A stretch of 64,000 nucleotides of DNA from Amphiura filiformis (taxonomy: Eukaryota; Echinodermata; Ophiuroidea; Amphilepidida; Amphiuridae). Both the position numbers and the translations under genes were made by a program. The DNA is taken from assembly GCF_039555335.1 (NCBI RefSeq), contig NC_092631.1:3227001-3291000 (forward strand), written 5' to 3'. The notes beneath the pieces were generated by a model. That model ran no database searches and was not told where the DNA came from. It saw only the letters and a list, made by a program, of their open reading frames with translations. Below are positions 1 to 12,800 of the stretch, piece after piece (within the stretch, counting starts at the first letter, position 1; the number at the start of each line of letters is the position of its first letter).

Positions 1-178
1 TCTATCAAGGCACAATTATTTAAGCCCAATACATTTGCACATTCATTGAATGACCTTTGAAAATTTGGGTACAAAAACTCACACTCTGAAACTTGAGGTC
101 AAATTTTGCACTATGATTGTTTAATTGAGGTTACTGAACTATGCCATTAGGATGAGGCCATTGTGGTCCATAGTGATT
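1..178 (+). repeat. Dispersed repeat, uninterrupted copy
   Basis: Closely matches 22975-23445 with the central insertion removed (ATTCATTGAATGACCTTTGA, ACTTGAGGTCAAATTTTGCA and onward to GATGAGGCCATTGTG). It serves as the empty site for the TA element at 23100. The rest of 1-640 shows nothing recognisable. Confidence 0.8.
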
Positions 179-650
179 GTCTCCTCCTTTTAATTTCTCC
201 CTCTAATTTCTTTAGGATACATACAAAAAGTTCAAATGCAAAAACTGATATATCCAGTAATTTCAGCAAGCATCTTGCATAATATTCATACATTTATACA
301 CCACACAAACACACATCTTTGAAACATTTACAAAGCAACATTATACTAATATAAATACAGACACTTAAAACAAAATACCCTTATCAAAGAAAAAGCTGCA
401 ATTATAAACTGTCCTCTCTGAAACAAATAGCAGCTAGGTTGTACAATAACTTAAAATACACCACAACCCACGAGCTTCACTATATTCAGTGTATGATAAT
501 GATACACCATTCTCAAAATAATCAGAAGTGTGTTCGATGGGAGTGGCATACTATATTGTACAAGTATGCCATTAACACCTATTAATTATATGTGTACAGT
601 CACACACATAGTATTTTAGCTGTATTACCTATGCAAGTTTATCCTCTTAA

Positions 651-985
651 AGGAGTATTTCGTGATCCTAGCATCCTCTATTTATGTCATTTTTCATTAG
701 ATATCCACGAAAAAACCTATTCCCAAAATTTCAGTTGATTCGATTTTGCGTTCGTAAGTTATGCATGATTATGTGTATTACACTGCTCCATAGACAATGC
801 GTTGTAATTTCGTTCTGGTGCACCAGAACGAAATTCAAATTTCACTATATCTTTGCTAAACGAATTAATCTGCAAGAAATATTTTGTACATAAACATTAT
901 GTAGCCAGAGGTTTCCAGTGATATAAAAATCTCAACTTTTTTTGAGAAAAGTGGGGGATGAGGCTGTGGATCACGAAATGCCCTT
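651..985. mobile_element. piggyBac-like MITE, TTAA-flanked, copy A
   Basis: TTAA at 647-650 and 986-989. Ends AGGAGTATTTCGTGATCC and GGATCACGAAATGCCCTT are imperfect inverted repeats. An internal palindrome (TTCGTTCTGGTGCACCAGAA) lies at the centre. Copies B (24860, opposite orientation) and C (29263, truncated) are in the window. TTAA targets are typical of piggyBac. Confidence 0.8.
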
Positions 986-989
986 TTAA

Positions 990-1349
990 TATAAAAACAT
1001 GGTATATTATTCCCAGAACAGTCTGGTTACATGTAAGTCATGTACATTATTCAACCTAATAAAAGAGTCCCTACCCCAATCAACACCACTGTGGACATCT
1101 CACTTCTGTATAATTGTCCTCTTTTGAGTGAATTTATCATAATATGGGGTGAAACATGGAAATTAAAATGGGAAACTCATCTGAGTATTGACTTGCCATG
1201 GATTTTGAGTAAGTTAAATATGACACTAATAGGTTTACTATGGCATAAGTTCAGAACTTAATTCATATAAATACACACCACAAAATTAAGCTACATTCAG
1301 ACACTGACATCACAAAATTGAGCTATATTCAGACACTGGCCTTACACTA
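990..1349. other. Non-coding, nothing recognised
   Basis: AT-rich. A short direct repeat (CACAAAATTAAGCTACATTC and CACAAAATTGAGCTATATTC) near 1278-1335 is the only structure seen. Confidence 0.6.
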
Positions 1350-1513
1350 TTTTTCACCCTGATGCGGCAGTGATGTCAACGAGTTGAGGCAGCTGTTTTG
1401 TGGTGTCTTTAAGAGCATGTGTGAGTATGCTAGCTCTTTGAGCGAACACTAGCGATTTGAAGCTGTGCCCAATGAAATGCCCACTGATGTCACTGTCACA
1501 TCAGGGTGAAAAA
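1350..1513. mobile_element. Short TIR element (MITE)
   Basis: Inverted ends TTTTTCACCCTGATGCGGCA and TGTCACATCAGGGTGAAAAA, followed inward by TGATGTCA on both sides. 164 bases, no coding. Confidence 0.7.
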
Positions 1514-1737
1514 GAATCCTTTGTTTGTAATGCAGAAAATAGGAATACATGAGGGTAATATTTGTGCAATTCAAAATGTACATCTTACACAACCAATACT
1601 TAAGTATTCTCACTGATAATTTCTCTCAGCATTTCTATGCAAATGATAACTTTTTACAAGCTTAATAAAACTTTTGAGAAATGATGCAATTATTTATATT
1701 TTGACTGAACAAGTGCATGAACCCTATGGTGCACTAC

Positions 1738-1976
1738 CAATTGAATACCTAAGATATAACCCATAATATTCCAAATATTGGTGGAAGAAAGGCCCAATGG
1801 AGCGGGCCTTTCTTCCATGGACACCATGATTAAGTGTACTGAAAGACTATTTAGAGAGTTGACTTGAGCCCTTCTTTCACACACAAAGAACTGTGTGCTA
1901 GAAATAAAATACTGGGTCGAATTTATTTTTGTAAAATAGTGGAGTTGGGCCCTTCCGCTTACGTACTCAATTGTTA
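1738..1976. mobile_element. MITE related to the 51416-51654 copy
   Basis: Ends CAATTGAATACCTAAG and the reverse complement of CTTACGTACTCAATTG, with GGAGTTGGGCCCTT inside the right end as in the 51-kb copy. Contains a perfect 13-bp-arm hairpin at 1783-1816. Confidence 0.55.
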
Positions 1977-2080
1977 AACACTCCAGAGATGATATCCTCC
2001 CCATCCCGCTACATTCTCTGATTTACACTAGTGCATATTAGACAATATCATGCTTTGTATCTGAAGTAGATTCGTTGTTA

Positions 2081-2209
2081 GGCAGGAAAACCCTCCAATG
2101 TGTCATTGGTCCCTGAACATGTTTAAAGCAAAACCTCCTATGTAACCTCTTGGCAGTTTTGTTTTAAACATGTTCAAGGGCCACAACTACATAGGAGGTT
2201 TTTCCTGCC
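2081..2209. mobile_element. Palindromic MITE
   Basis: Arms GGCAGGAAAACCCTCC and GGAGGTTTTTCCTGCC, with inner GAACATGTTTAAA and TTTAAACATGTTC. Folds almost end to end. Confidence 0.7.
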
Positions 2210-2281
2210 CAACGATGATCTGTATTTCAAGATCCACTTCGCTGGATCAGGTCACCAAGATGCATAGATATATTTCCCAAA

Positions 2282-2461
2282 GGCTGTTCCATTTAAAATC
2301 CATACACCCCTGTGGAAGTCATGACCTTAATCATTCATACAGGGGGTGTAGATTTCAAATGGAGTCACCCATTCAGGTAACCCCATTTAAAATCCACTCC
2401 CTGTGTGGAAGATTAAGGTCATGTCTTCCACAGGGGGTGGATTGATTTCAACTGGAACAGC
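2282..2461. repeat. GGCTATTCC palindromic MITE, copy 1
   Basis: Self-complementary element with ends GGCTGTTCCATTTAAAATCC and GATTTCAACTGGAACAGCC and internal CTTAATC / GATTAAG blocks. First of seven related copies (others at 4060, 5987, 9941, 12873, 42474, 45890). Confidence 0.8.
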
Positions 2462-4059
2462 CAAATATAATAATACCCCATACCTTATAAAAATAAATAC
2501 AAACAATATAACAAATAAGCATGTTTCCTTTGGTATATCAAGTTTTTTTCTTAAATGTAAAACAGCACAAACAGTTCCATGAGTGCAGTATGAACATACA
2601 CCCATGTATGTTCCTGTACCATATAGCGATAGCACACAGATATTAACTGCCTATATTGTGATGGTTGAACGTGAAAGATGGGCTCTTCCTTAAAATTGAA
2701 ATTTTGATATTTAAGATATGTAAAAACCTCAAAATTGATAACCTGCCCAAAAGTGACTGTTTTTGACATGACACGTCACATTTATGTGCAGCAAATTGGC
2801 AAGTCTCAAATTGTGGGAAGAAGCAGTCTATTCCCTGCATGTGTGCATGACAATATGTCTGGCTATTGTGTAAAGGAGCACATGGTATTGCGTAAATGTC
2901 ATTGGGATAATTGAAAACTAACGCTCAAAAATCTAGTGCCTTGAAAGTGTTTTTTCAACAGCGGTGGCTGATGATAAAAATAATATTGAGAATTATGTAT
3001 GAATGATAATAATAAATACCAACATAGATATTATAGATAAGAGAATTGCCCACCAAACAATCATTCACCTGGTGAAAATATCATTTGAATTAATTAGTAT
3101 TTCAGATCATACCCTCAAATAAATAACTTGGTTAAAATAAATTCCCCATTTTATAGCAATAAATATTCACTGTAGTCTACCAGTAATTTTCCATTTTATG
3201 GTAATAAATATTCACTATAATTTACCAGTCATTTCCTGTTTCATAGCAATTTTTTAGCAGTATTATTAGAATTGCCCTTACCAACAGTCACACATTATTA
3301 TGTTACTATATAAGGAAAAAAATTAGACTCCAATTTGGTAACTTGACTTAATTTATTGGAATGATAACTAGGTAATTAAATTCACAATACCGCAATTTTT
3401 TTACATTTACGTAAAATGTATGATCAAGGTTTTTGGAATTGATATGTTTTGAAATATTTTGCCATTAAATCTTTCCAAGCTAACAGTGATTTGATACTCC
3501 CATGCTGCAAAAATCCCACAAATAGGAATGTTCCTAACCCTATTAGATAACAATTCATGCCCAGGTAAGTATTTGATTTGTATTTCTTCCATTTGTTTTC
3601 ATATGATTGTTCTTTATGTGTCCCCATCGCCTTTGTTCTTAGTTTTAGGCGCTTTTAAATTTGATTGATTGATTGGTTGACTGACTGACTTGTGCAATGT
3701 TATGCAAACATGGCTGTATGTGCACAACAACACAATCTGATTTTTGAGTAAAGCGCTAATTTGTGTATGGGTCATGATTGGTAAACAGCCACTTGATTGA
3801 CATTAAGGCCAACCAAAAAAAAGTCTGTGTTTGGCCAAAAACCGTAATATAAGTGCTATACATTCTACCCCTGATGATTAAAAAAAATCCCTCAAAAAAC
3901 ATGAAAAAGAGTGTGCAAAAATGCAAATTTTTTTGGGAAAAACGATGGGAAGCTGAGACAAAAATTTGGGGGCCTAATATGTAGCACAAACTTGTATACC
4001 ATACACACATCATGCTTAGTGCATGGTAAATACCTCAAATAATGATTCACACACCCAGA
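2462..4059. other. Non-coding AT-rich stretch
   Basis: No gene seen. A tandem pair of CAATAAATATTCACTGTA-like segments lies near 3160-3235, and a TTGA/CTGA microsatellite at 3661-3690. This may include 3' flanking sequence of the OATP gene. Confidence 0.5.
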
Positions 4060-4208
4060 TGATCTCAATTTTCCACACAGGGAGTGTGAATTTCAATTGG
4101 TGTTACCTATAAAATGGGACACTCCATTTGAAATCTACACCCCCTGTGTGGGGTATTAAGACTATATCTTCCATAGAGGGTGTATGGATTTCAACAGGAA
4201 TAGCCCAA
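4060..4208. repeat. GGCTATTCC palindromic MITE, copy 2 (left-truncated)
   Basis: Begins within the internal TTCCACACAGGGAGTGTGAA block and runs to GGATTTCAACAGGAATAGCC. The left 50 bases are missing. Confidence 0.7.
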
Positions 4209-4902
4209 TGCCTGTAGGAGAGATACTTGCAGCATTACAATTGCAATCCTACAAACCATAATTAATATGATTACACCAAACTTACATATTTGTGCTATTG
4301 GGGAACTTAAGTCCACACAATCAGCGAGCTTGACTCCAGGCTGTAAACTTTTTGGAATTGCTTGTGTGAGATCTTGGTGAATAGAGGCATACCGGGACAG
4401 AATCCCAACTAAAATTTTGAATTGTTGACCTGATTTTTTTTGCCAGGGCGCTCAAGAATCTAAAAAGTGGAGGGGTAGGTAAGGTGAGATTAAGAGATTT
4501 CACTTCTTGGCGTGAGGGCACGAGATAGAGCCCAAATGCTGGAAATGTTTGAGATTTATGCCGAATATGTGAGAGTTGACAGCCCTGCTTGCGCTAAAAT
4601 AACATAATTATTATTCTTATCAGGCTCATAAATGGTGAAAATGTGTACATGCCCATATTATACTGTTTTTGTATTATAATTTGTATACAAATTGATGAGG
4701 TAGGTCAAATCGAGTAAATTTTCCTTATATCGTCTGTTATAAATAATAATAAAAACACTGAATAGCTTAATTTCCGATTATACAATAGTGTACACAGATT
4801 TCTGTATAAGTGGTCATCTTAGCGAGGGTATAATCTTCACGAATAGAGATTAGACCGCAAAATTTAACAACACGCAAATATGACCTTTTGTCATAGCATT
4901 GT
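4209..4902. other. Non-coding, nothing recognised
   Basis: No open frame with protein-like features and no clear inverted repeat. Confidence 0.5.
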
Positions 4903-5920
4903 AAAGGGCTCGGTCAACAACCTTTGAAAAGTATTTTTTGTGTGACCTGAGAGTACATCAGACACACCAAATTGCATTCTGAATATGAGGAATATCCTTC
5001 TGATATCAAATAATTTTGATTTTTTGAAATTCAATGAAAATATGTACCTTTTTTTATTGAAGATCATGAAGTTCCCAAAAGACCTAAATGTTTAGGTCTT
5101 TTCATATGATGACTGGCTTTTCCTCCATATACATTTGAATACATATTATTACATTTAAAAGTTTACTTCGAAGACTGTCAAATATCAATTTCTAATGATT
5201 TGGCATAAAAGTTAAGTTGTATATCACAAATCTAAAAAAAAATTAAATTATTTGATATCAGTAAGGCCCGGCAAAAAACGCGATCTCGCTTTTCACGCTG
5301 TGATTCTCGCTATTAACCAACTATCTCGCTTTTTAAAAAAGTTTTCAAGCAGTGCACTTACTCTAAAAATGTTGCTTTATGCCATAAAAGTTCGCCGAAT
5401 TCCATTAAAATGCAGTTCCAACTTCGCCAAAGTGCAGAATTCAACAGCATTGCAAGCACAAGGTCGAGTGAAAAAGCAATGCTTTACTCAATAAAAACTG
5501 ACATTTCATTTCAAATGAGTTCAAGTTTAGGCCAAATATCATTATATTTATTGAATTACTGGAATATTTTGACTATAAAACATAATTCAATGTCAAATTT
5601 TTGTCACTTTTTTCTTCGACACCGGCCAGCCGTCGGCAGGTTGGTTTATTTACATCTAAACATTTTTCTGATCAATAGAGGGCAGCAAATTTTTTGATTT
5701 TTTTTTGTTTTGTTTTTTTTGATTTTTCACATTTTCGGGCGTTTTGAAAAGCTTCTTATGCCATTTTTCGGGGAAAATCTTGCTTTTCAAAAGTTTGGAT
5801 CTTGTTTTTCACATCAAAAAATTGCGTTTTTTGCCGGGGCCTAGATATCAGGATATTCCTTGTATTCAGAAAAGTCTCACAAAAAATCAGTACAAAGGTG
5901 GCTTACAAAGCCCTTAAGGC
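4903..5920. mobile_element. Palindromic MITE interrupted by a hAT-like element
   Basis: Outer arms: AAGGGCTCGGTCAACAACC and TTCTGAATATGAGGAATATC on the left; GATATTCCTTGTATTCAGAA and AAAGCCCTT on the right. The right arm is split at GATATCAG by the 5262-5843 insertion. Confidence 0.65.
5262..5843. mobile_element. hAT-like non-autonomous element, 8-bp target duplication
   Basis: GATATCAG at 5254-5261 and again at 5844-5851. Ends TAAGGCCCGGCAAAAAACGC and GCGTTTTTTGCCGGGGCCTA are inverted repeats. No transposase. The 8-bp duplication is the hAT hallmark. Confidence 0.8.
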
Positions 5921-5986
5921 ATAAATTTCTTGTAAATAATAACATCCATAAAGGTCCCCTTTGTCAGAAACCACTTATACGGTATA

Positions 5987-6173
5987 TCAGGCAATTCCAT
6001 TTGAAATCCATACCCCCTATGGATGACATAACCTTAATCTCCCACAAAGGGGGTGTATATTTCAAATGAAGTCACTCAAATAAGGTAACCCGATTTGAAA
6101 TTTATACCACCTGTGTGGAAGATTAAGGTCATGTCTTCCATAGGGGGTGTGTGGAAATCAACTGGAATAGCCC
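5987..6173. repeat. GGCTATTCC palindromic MITE, copy 3
   Basis: Ends AGGCAATTCCATTTGAAATC and TGGAAATCAACTGGAATAGC, with inverted internal blocks like copy 1. Confidence 0.8.
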
Positions 6174-6252
6174 ATTGCAATAGCTATAAAAAAATGTCTT
6201 CAATGGCTTATAAATGCAGTAACTTCTTAGCTTGCCAATATTCTTCTACATC

Positions 6253-6470
6253 TTTAACCCCCTGAGCACTACCTGCCGATCTAACATTGCCTCTGATTGG
6301 TCAATTACATGATATCATTACTTTTATCACCAATCAGAATGGAGCTTTGCAAATAATTCACCCCAATGTTTTTGCATGGAGAAATTATTCTAACAATGTT
6401 GCTGATTGGTCCAATTGATAATGAAAACTTCTTTTTGGCCAATCGGCAGGTAGTTCTCATAGGGTTAAAG
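6253..6470. mobile_element. TIR element downstream of the OATP stop
   Basis: Ends CTTTAACCCCCTGAGCACTA followed by CCTGCCGAT, and ATCGGCAGG followed by TAGTTCTCATAGGGTTAAAG. 218 bases, starting about 20 bases below the OATP stop, so it may be in the 3' UTR. Confidence 0.7.
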
Positions 6471-6491
6471 CCATTCAATATTACCTACGCA

Positions 6492-6820
6492 TCATGTTGC
6501 TATTTCATGCATATCCAAGTCAAACATTTCCGATCCATTTGTAACGACCTCTACCTCGCTGCAACCGTTGACCGTCGGCACCGATGAACCTGCCAGCCGG
6601 TGACGAGAAACTTTCCTAGACTGCCGACGTGCCATGAGCCACGTCAATGATGCAAAAAGGAGAGAAGCGCACTTGAGACCGGTGCATAGACCTAGATACC
6701 CCATGTAGAAACGTTTGTTGTCGTATTCCCAGCACGAGCCTTTGCTACCGCAGTGCTTTTGCCAGAATATGCAGGTGCTATCGATGACGTGACCAAAATA
6801 CACCGGTGCTGGAATGTATC
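6492..6820 (-). CDS. SLCO4A1: OATP exon 9 (TM11-12, cytoplasmic tail, stop)
   Basis: Encodes GYIPAPVYFGHVIDSTCIFW, CGSKGSCWEYDN, the last helices and a basic then acidic cytoplasmic tail ending in HEIAT and a stop at 6492-6494. The acceptor is CCACTAG. Confidence 0.92.
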
Positions 6821-9800
6821 CTAGTGGTATGAACAGGAATGGAAATGACTTAAAAGAGTAATTACAACAGCATAATTCATTATGTTTCTTTCCATACAGG
6901 CCAGCATACGGCTCGGCTCGAGCATTTTGTTTGTGCCTGGTCCCATCAGGATTCAAGCATGTGTCAGCCCAGACCGACATTTTAAAGGCCCGTTCAACAA
7001 TTTGCTCATTCGGTAAATGGTAAAAATCATCAAATTTTTGCGCCTTTGTTATTAGTAGTATAGGTGTGCTAACATAGCTTGCTAGTGGTTACGATATTAT
7101 GGCATAGTTATTGTATATAAAATAATATAAATCAAGATCAAAAGAAGTTGCCAATTTATTTCCACTATTTGAAAAGCACCGTCATGCATGCATGACCTGT
7201 ATGTGCACATTTTGACCTGAAACATACACTGACCCCTAGTCACATAAAAAGGTTCCCTTACTGATTGGTGGCGAACTGTAAAAAAAAGATCTCAAGTCTT
7301 GAGAGTCAAACTAGGAAAACCTTGCTAATATTAAATTTATTTAAAACTATTTTGTCGATTTATCTTACGAAAAAGTACTTTAATCAGAGATGCCAGTCAG
7401 TGTTGTCAAAAAATCCTGAAATGGCAAACAATTTCCTGAAAAATGTTCTTTGCCTATACATTTGTACAGCATCATCCAAGTAAAATTTCCTGAAATCAGG
7501 AAATTTCCTGAAGACTGGCAACACTGTTTAATTCTATAGACTTATCCTTTATTTAGCTACTAATAAATGTCCACATTTTTTCATGTTCTTGCAGTACCAC
7601 TGAAAATCACAAGGCAACCACATACCATAAAGGCTCTTCCTGAAATGTCAATACACAGGAAAGTGCCAGGATACCCACTCCTTCCTGGGTCAAAAATTCT
7701 TACTTCATGGCACAGGAAAATCCTGGTTGATTTTAACCTAATTAATTGTTTACACATACATACATACAGGAAGGTACAATGCTGGGGGTGCAAGGAATCC
7801 CCTGCACTTTCCTAAGGTGTATTCTAAGTGGGAGAATTCCTGGTTCTGTCGTGTGTCACAAATTACAGTAAGAGCCTAATATGACAATAATGAAAAATAA
7901 TTAACACAATGATCTTTGCTACCTGTTAATTAAACTCTACACTCAAATAGGAAACATAATTAAGTAATAACTAGGAAAAACTATTATTCAATTTCCCTCA
8001 TCAACTGTTCCAGCAGAAAAAGGTTTTATTTTTTATTTATTTTCTGGTTTTCATCACACATCCTAAATTCTACTTACCTAAAAGTCTTAATATGACAAAT
8101 TGCATACCAATTGCAAAGGGTCGCTGCTCCGGATTCACACACCTGAAAATAATGCAATCAGCAGATTAGGTATTATTATGGGTTCAAAACTTGTAACTTT
8201 TACATCAACTTGCTCATTTGTACTGACCAACTGCAGTCAGCCTTCTATATTGTCCACATTTTATTTTCTCTTAAAAAGGAAGGAATTTTGCTGGGTTTTG
8301 TTTCAGTGACTCAATAGATTAAAGTAATACTTAAAAGTATTACTTCCAAGACTCTCAGAAGATCAAAGATTTCATTATCTCACCACGTCAAATTTAACGC
8401 CCGAGGTATTTTTCATAAATGGTGTGAACAAAAAGGTAGTGGCATTGTTATACACATTTTCACTTCTCATATCAAAACCGCTGGAGCAATACAACTCAAA
8501 ATTTGGAAACACATTGTTTTAATGGTAAGCTTCAAACTAAGATAGAAAAGAGAACATGAAAAATCGGACCAAATCTCTTTAAATGTGCAAAAACGTCAAA
8601 CCGCATACTGGGATAAATTAAATCATAACTCACCTTAATATGACTGTTATCCCAGGCATCTGTATGGTGGCTGTACTAATTACAATGATAATGAGAACCA
8701 CCATAAACCATACTAATGAATCACATTTATTCTCACAATCTCCCGATACAGCATAGTCTATGCCATCTTCCTGGTCGTCGTAAGCAGCTATACAGCTACA
8801 ATCTGTGAAATTCTGAAGTTCAAGTAACGTAAAACACAGCAGGGTTAGAACTGCAAATCAATTTTCGTACAGATTCTTTTTCACAACTTTGTGTGAATCA
8901 CAGTTGATTCTTATCAATTTAACAAGTCTCATATGTGACCTGCTACCACAAAATCACTCAAAACGCCCTGGCTACTGCGTTGGTGTTCACTCACCTGTTA
9001 AAGCCACTAAGTATGTATGTATGTCCTTTGTGAATGGGGGCACAATGGGCCATTCACGAAGGATAATGCTGCTGGCTTGTACAGGTGGCGGCAAACAAAG
9101 AACATCAATTTAGTCAGACCAAATATCTCGAAACTACCAACTCAACAAAATGAGCATAAAGTCGGGCAACTTTACACTGATTTCGTGGTAGCAGGTCACA
9201 TATAATCATAAACTGAGCTCAAAAAGAAACTTATAATTTTTCACAAGGTCATATCTTGAAATCCTGTCTATCATATTCTACCAAAATTACACACAGGTTT
9301 ACTTCAATACTCTACTCTTAACACATGTCAGTAACCACGCAGTTATCCAACTGACACAACAGCAAAATGCACTGACATGGAACAGCTTCCTGGAACACAT
9401 TCACAGCCCAGCCCTGTTTCATGAAAAAAGTGTATGAAAAGCAGAAAGTAGCACCGTTTTATCATCTGTGCAAGGATCTTGTGTGCATTCTCACAGATTT
9501 TTTGTGCTGTGTGCCAAATGTTGGGCTGTGAAAGTGGAGGAAGTCCAGGAAGCTATCCCATGACAGTGCATTTTGCTGTTGTGTCAGTTGGACAACTGCT
9601 TGGTTACTGATATGTGTTTTGAGTAGAGTATTAAGGTAATCCTGTGTGTAATTTTGGTTCATTTTGATTGACAGTGTTTTAAGATATGATCTAGTGATTC
9701 ACGCGTTGTAAAAAATTATAAGTTTCTTTTTGAGCTCAGTTTATATTATACCGAGGGTTGTATCTACAGTGGGTGGCAGAGCCCACGAGTGGCATAGCCA

Positions 9801-12800
9801 AGGGGAAGCAAGGGGCAACTGGATCCCTGTAAGAAGTCTTTCCTCCCTCTTCCTCCCCCTGTGGGATACTGGCCACCCTAATTTTTAAGACATTTAGGCC
9901 ATTTTGTGTACTTTTTAGCCCATTTTTGATCATTTTCATCATAGGTCATGTCTTCAGTAAGTGGTGCATGGATATCACCTGGAATAGCCCATTCATTCTC
10001 ACACTGCACTGAAAACAAGATAATTTAGGATGTATTTTATAATATTTTTGGTCTGAAACATCTTCATTTTTATAAGTAGGTGGATTGGTAAAAACAAATT
10101 GTCTGCAAATCAGCTTATCACTATTGAGTACTTACATATTCTGAGCGTTCTTCTCCTCCGTTACGTATGCCAACGCATCCAGCATGACACGGTGAGAAGT
10201 ACGCGATCCCATTGGAACCACATACAGGCTCATAGGAACTCATGGAGCAATTGCACTGTGAATTGCATGATTCTGTCAGGGAGATGTTGGCGGGATTCGG
10301 GGGCCGCTCCCATGAATCACTAGATTAGATGGGAAGAAAATGGGAAAGTATTGATGTGAGTATATGAATAATTGAAGCAGGAAAAAAAGCCTTGAGAGCC
10401 ATACCATGGCTGCTATGTGTCATTTTGACACAAATTATTTTATGCAGATTATGTCAACAACTTTTGTTTGTTATATGAACACAACTGCCGTAAAAACTTG
10501 ATAGTTAGCATAATATGTGCTTACTATCAAGCGCTTTTGAAAACATGAAATTGTACCAAAGTCTGAGCTAATGTGGTTGAAACACAAATTTGCAGACTTA
10601 CTTGTTCATATATAACTATGTGTATCAATGATTTGCTCAAAACTCTTTACACTTTTGTTTATGGGGCACTTCATGTTTGCATGTTTTAAAAGTGCTCGAT
10701 AGTAACCACATATGCTAACTATCGAGTTTTTACAGTAGTAGTGCTATTCATCGCATTACAGTGACCTTTATTATGTTGTATTAATTCAAATATTAACCAA
10801 CAAGAAACAGCCCCTCAAAGAAACAACAAGACATTAAAGCCATAATGTACCATCTTGTAATATGAAATTGGTTAATTTTGTTCAAACCTGATTTTTTGGC
10901 ATATTTGTAATGTTTACACATGTCCCAACTTGCACCTAAATGGAATCAGCCAAATTTGTTGTTTGTAGGTCAACAGACCAAAGTTCGACATGAAGTCATA
11001 ATTCATGAATTATGACTTTATGTCCTCCTATAGAAACTGCATGATAAACAGCCAATATAACCAGTAAGGTTTCTTTCACTTTACCTTGTTATTTCAGCTC
11101 AAAATGGACAGAAACCCTTTCCGACAATATTTCCATTATTTCAGCACAAAATTTGAAGGGAATCGTATATTATGGCTTTAAAGAAGCACAAAAGCATATA
11201 CACATGCTGTTTTCGTACATCCCTGGCAGTGCCATGTTCTTGTGGGCCACATTTCCTGCCATCTTTGTAATGAACAACCAGTGGATAACTAATAGTATCA
11301 CAGTTTGATTGGAATTCATACTATCAAATCCATTTTTTGGTGACATACCTTGTTACAGTTTCACGCAGCACTTCATCAGACTGGCAACCCAGCTTATGGA
11401 TTTGATAGTATGAATTGCAATCAAACAGTTATAATTGACAATCCAGGTGAACCCAATACAACATAATAGTGTCACAATTTGTCTAATGTCTTATTCCCAG
11501 AGAAGATATCTTACACTTCCCATAATGCATTTCTTCCATTTCAATTTCCTGTACTGATTTGCTATGCTGTGTCACATGGGTCGATAGTGACAAAATATAC
11601 CTCAGTGAACAGAGCACATCCAGATCTTGCAAAATATGTTTATTTTTTGACTAGCGACCCATGTTCAGCCAGTCTATTCTCAAAATGAAAACAAAGGAAA
11701 CCTGTACAAAGAAATAGGAGCGTCATTTGTTGAAATAAGAGGATGGATTATGTTGCAAAGGATTCTGGGAAAGGTAAGATATCTTCTGTCTTATACCTAC
11801 CTGGCATAGTAACTTGTTGATACCCCTGCCAGGGGCATTGTTGGGCAGCTATCTATAAGAAATAACACCCCAAAGAGACAGCATGATACTATAGTTGCAC
11901 CGAAGAATACACTTGCTGTTTTTGTAAGTCCATGGCCAACTTTCTTGAGTAGTGCACCACCAAGGACCACACCTATTGCACCAGCTGGTATGAGGGTACC
12001 TGAATAGCGAGTATGTAAGTAAGTAAAGAAAGCATGATCATGCAGAAATGTTACAAGAAAACAGGAAAGTGAATTTCAAGCAGTCTGCAACTCGGAAAGA
12101 TATGCTGTAGGCTGTCAATGAAACAGGCTTTGAAAAATGATAAGGCAACAAAAGAATTTCATATTTTATTTCTCTTTCTTCCTCTCTTTGCCATGCTTTC
12201 TTTTACTTTTTATTTCTTTATTTGCTTCTCAAGAACTCACACACAACCTACTTTCACAAATAAGAAATCAAAAAGGGAACAATTCTAAAGCAAGTAATTT
12301 AATGTGGTTCTCACATTCCATTCATTAGCAAACCTGTCAGCACTGCTAAAAACCACCCATGGTTGTAGTTTTTATTAAAGGCCCATTCAGTGATTTGCTC
12401 ATCCGGTCAATCGTAAAAATCATCCAAATTCAGATTTTGGTACCTTTGTCATTGTCATAAATACATAAACATAGCCTGCTAGTGGTTCAGCCGAAAGCTG
12501 TGTATTTGAGACAAAAATAAGGAATTTACATGAATCTGTAATTTAGATGCTGACAGTATCAAAATTAGCAACATGTATTCGAATGGGGCTTCAACTTCGT
12601 TAATACTGCTGTTTTCTTTGTTTTTTGCCAAATTTTTTCATTTCAAAAATACCAACTGACAATATTTGAATGACTTATCCTTCACTTTTAAGCAATTTAT
12701 AAACAATTTCAATTTTTTTACACTTTCGCTGGGATCACTGAATGGGTCTTTAATACATTTTAGCCACTGGTTAAAGATTACTTAGAATAAGAAAAGAAAT

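Noticed and set aside
12137..12328. Phe/Leu-rich plus-strand frame that looks like a signal or membrane peptide
   Set aside because: Product of a T-rich tract inside OATP intron 4 on the opposite strand; no start context or partner exon.
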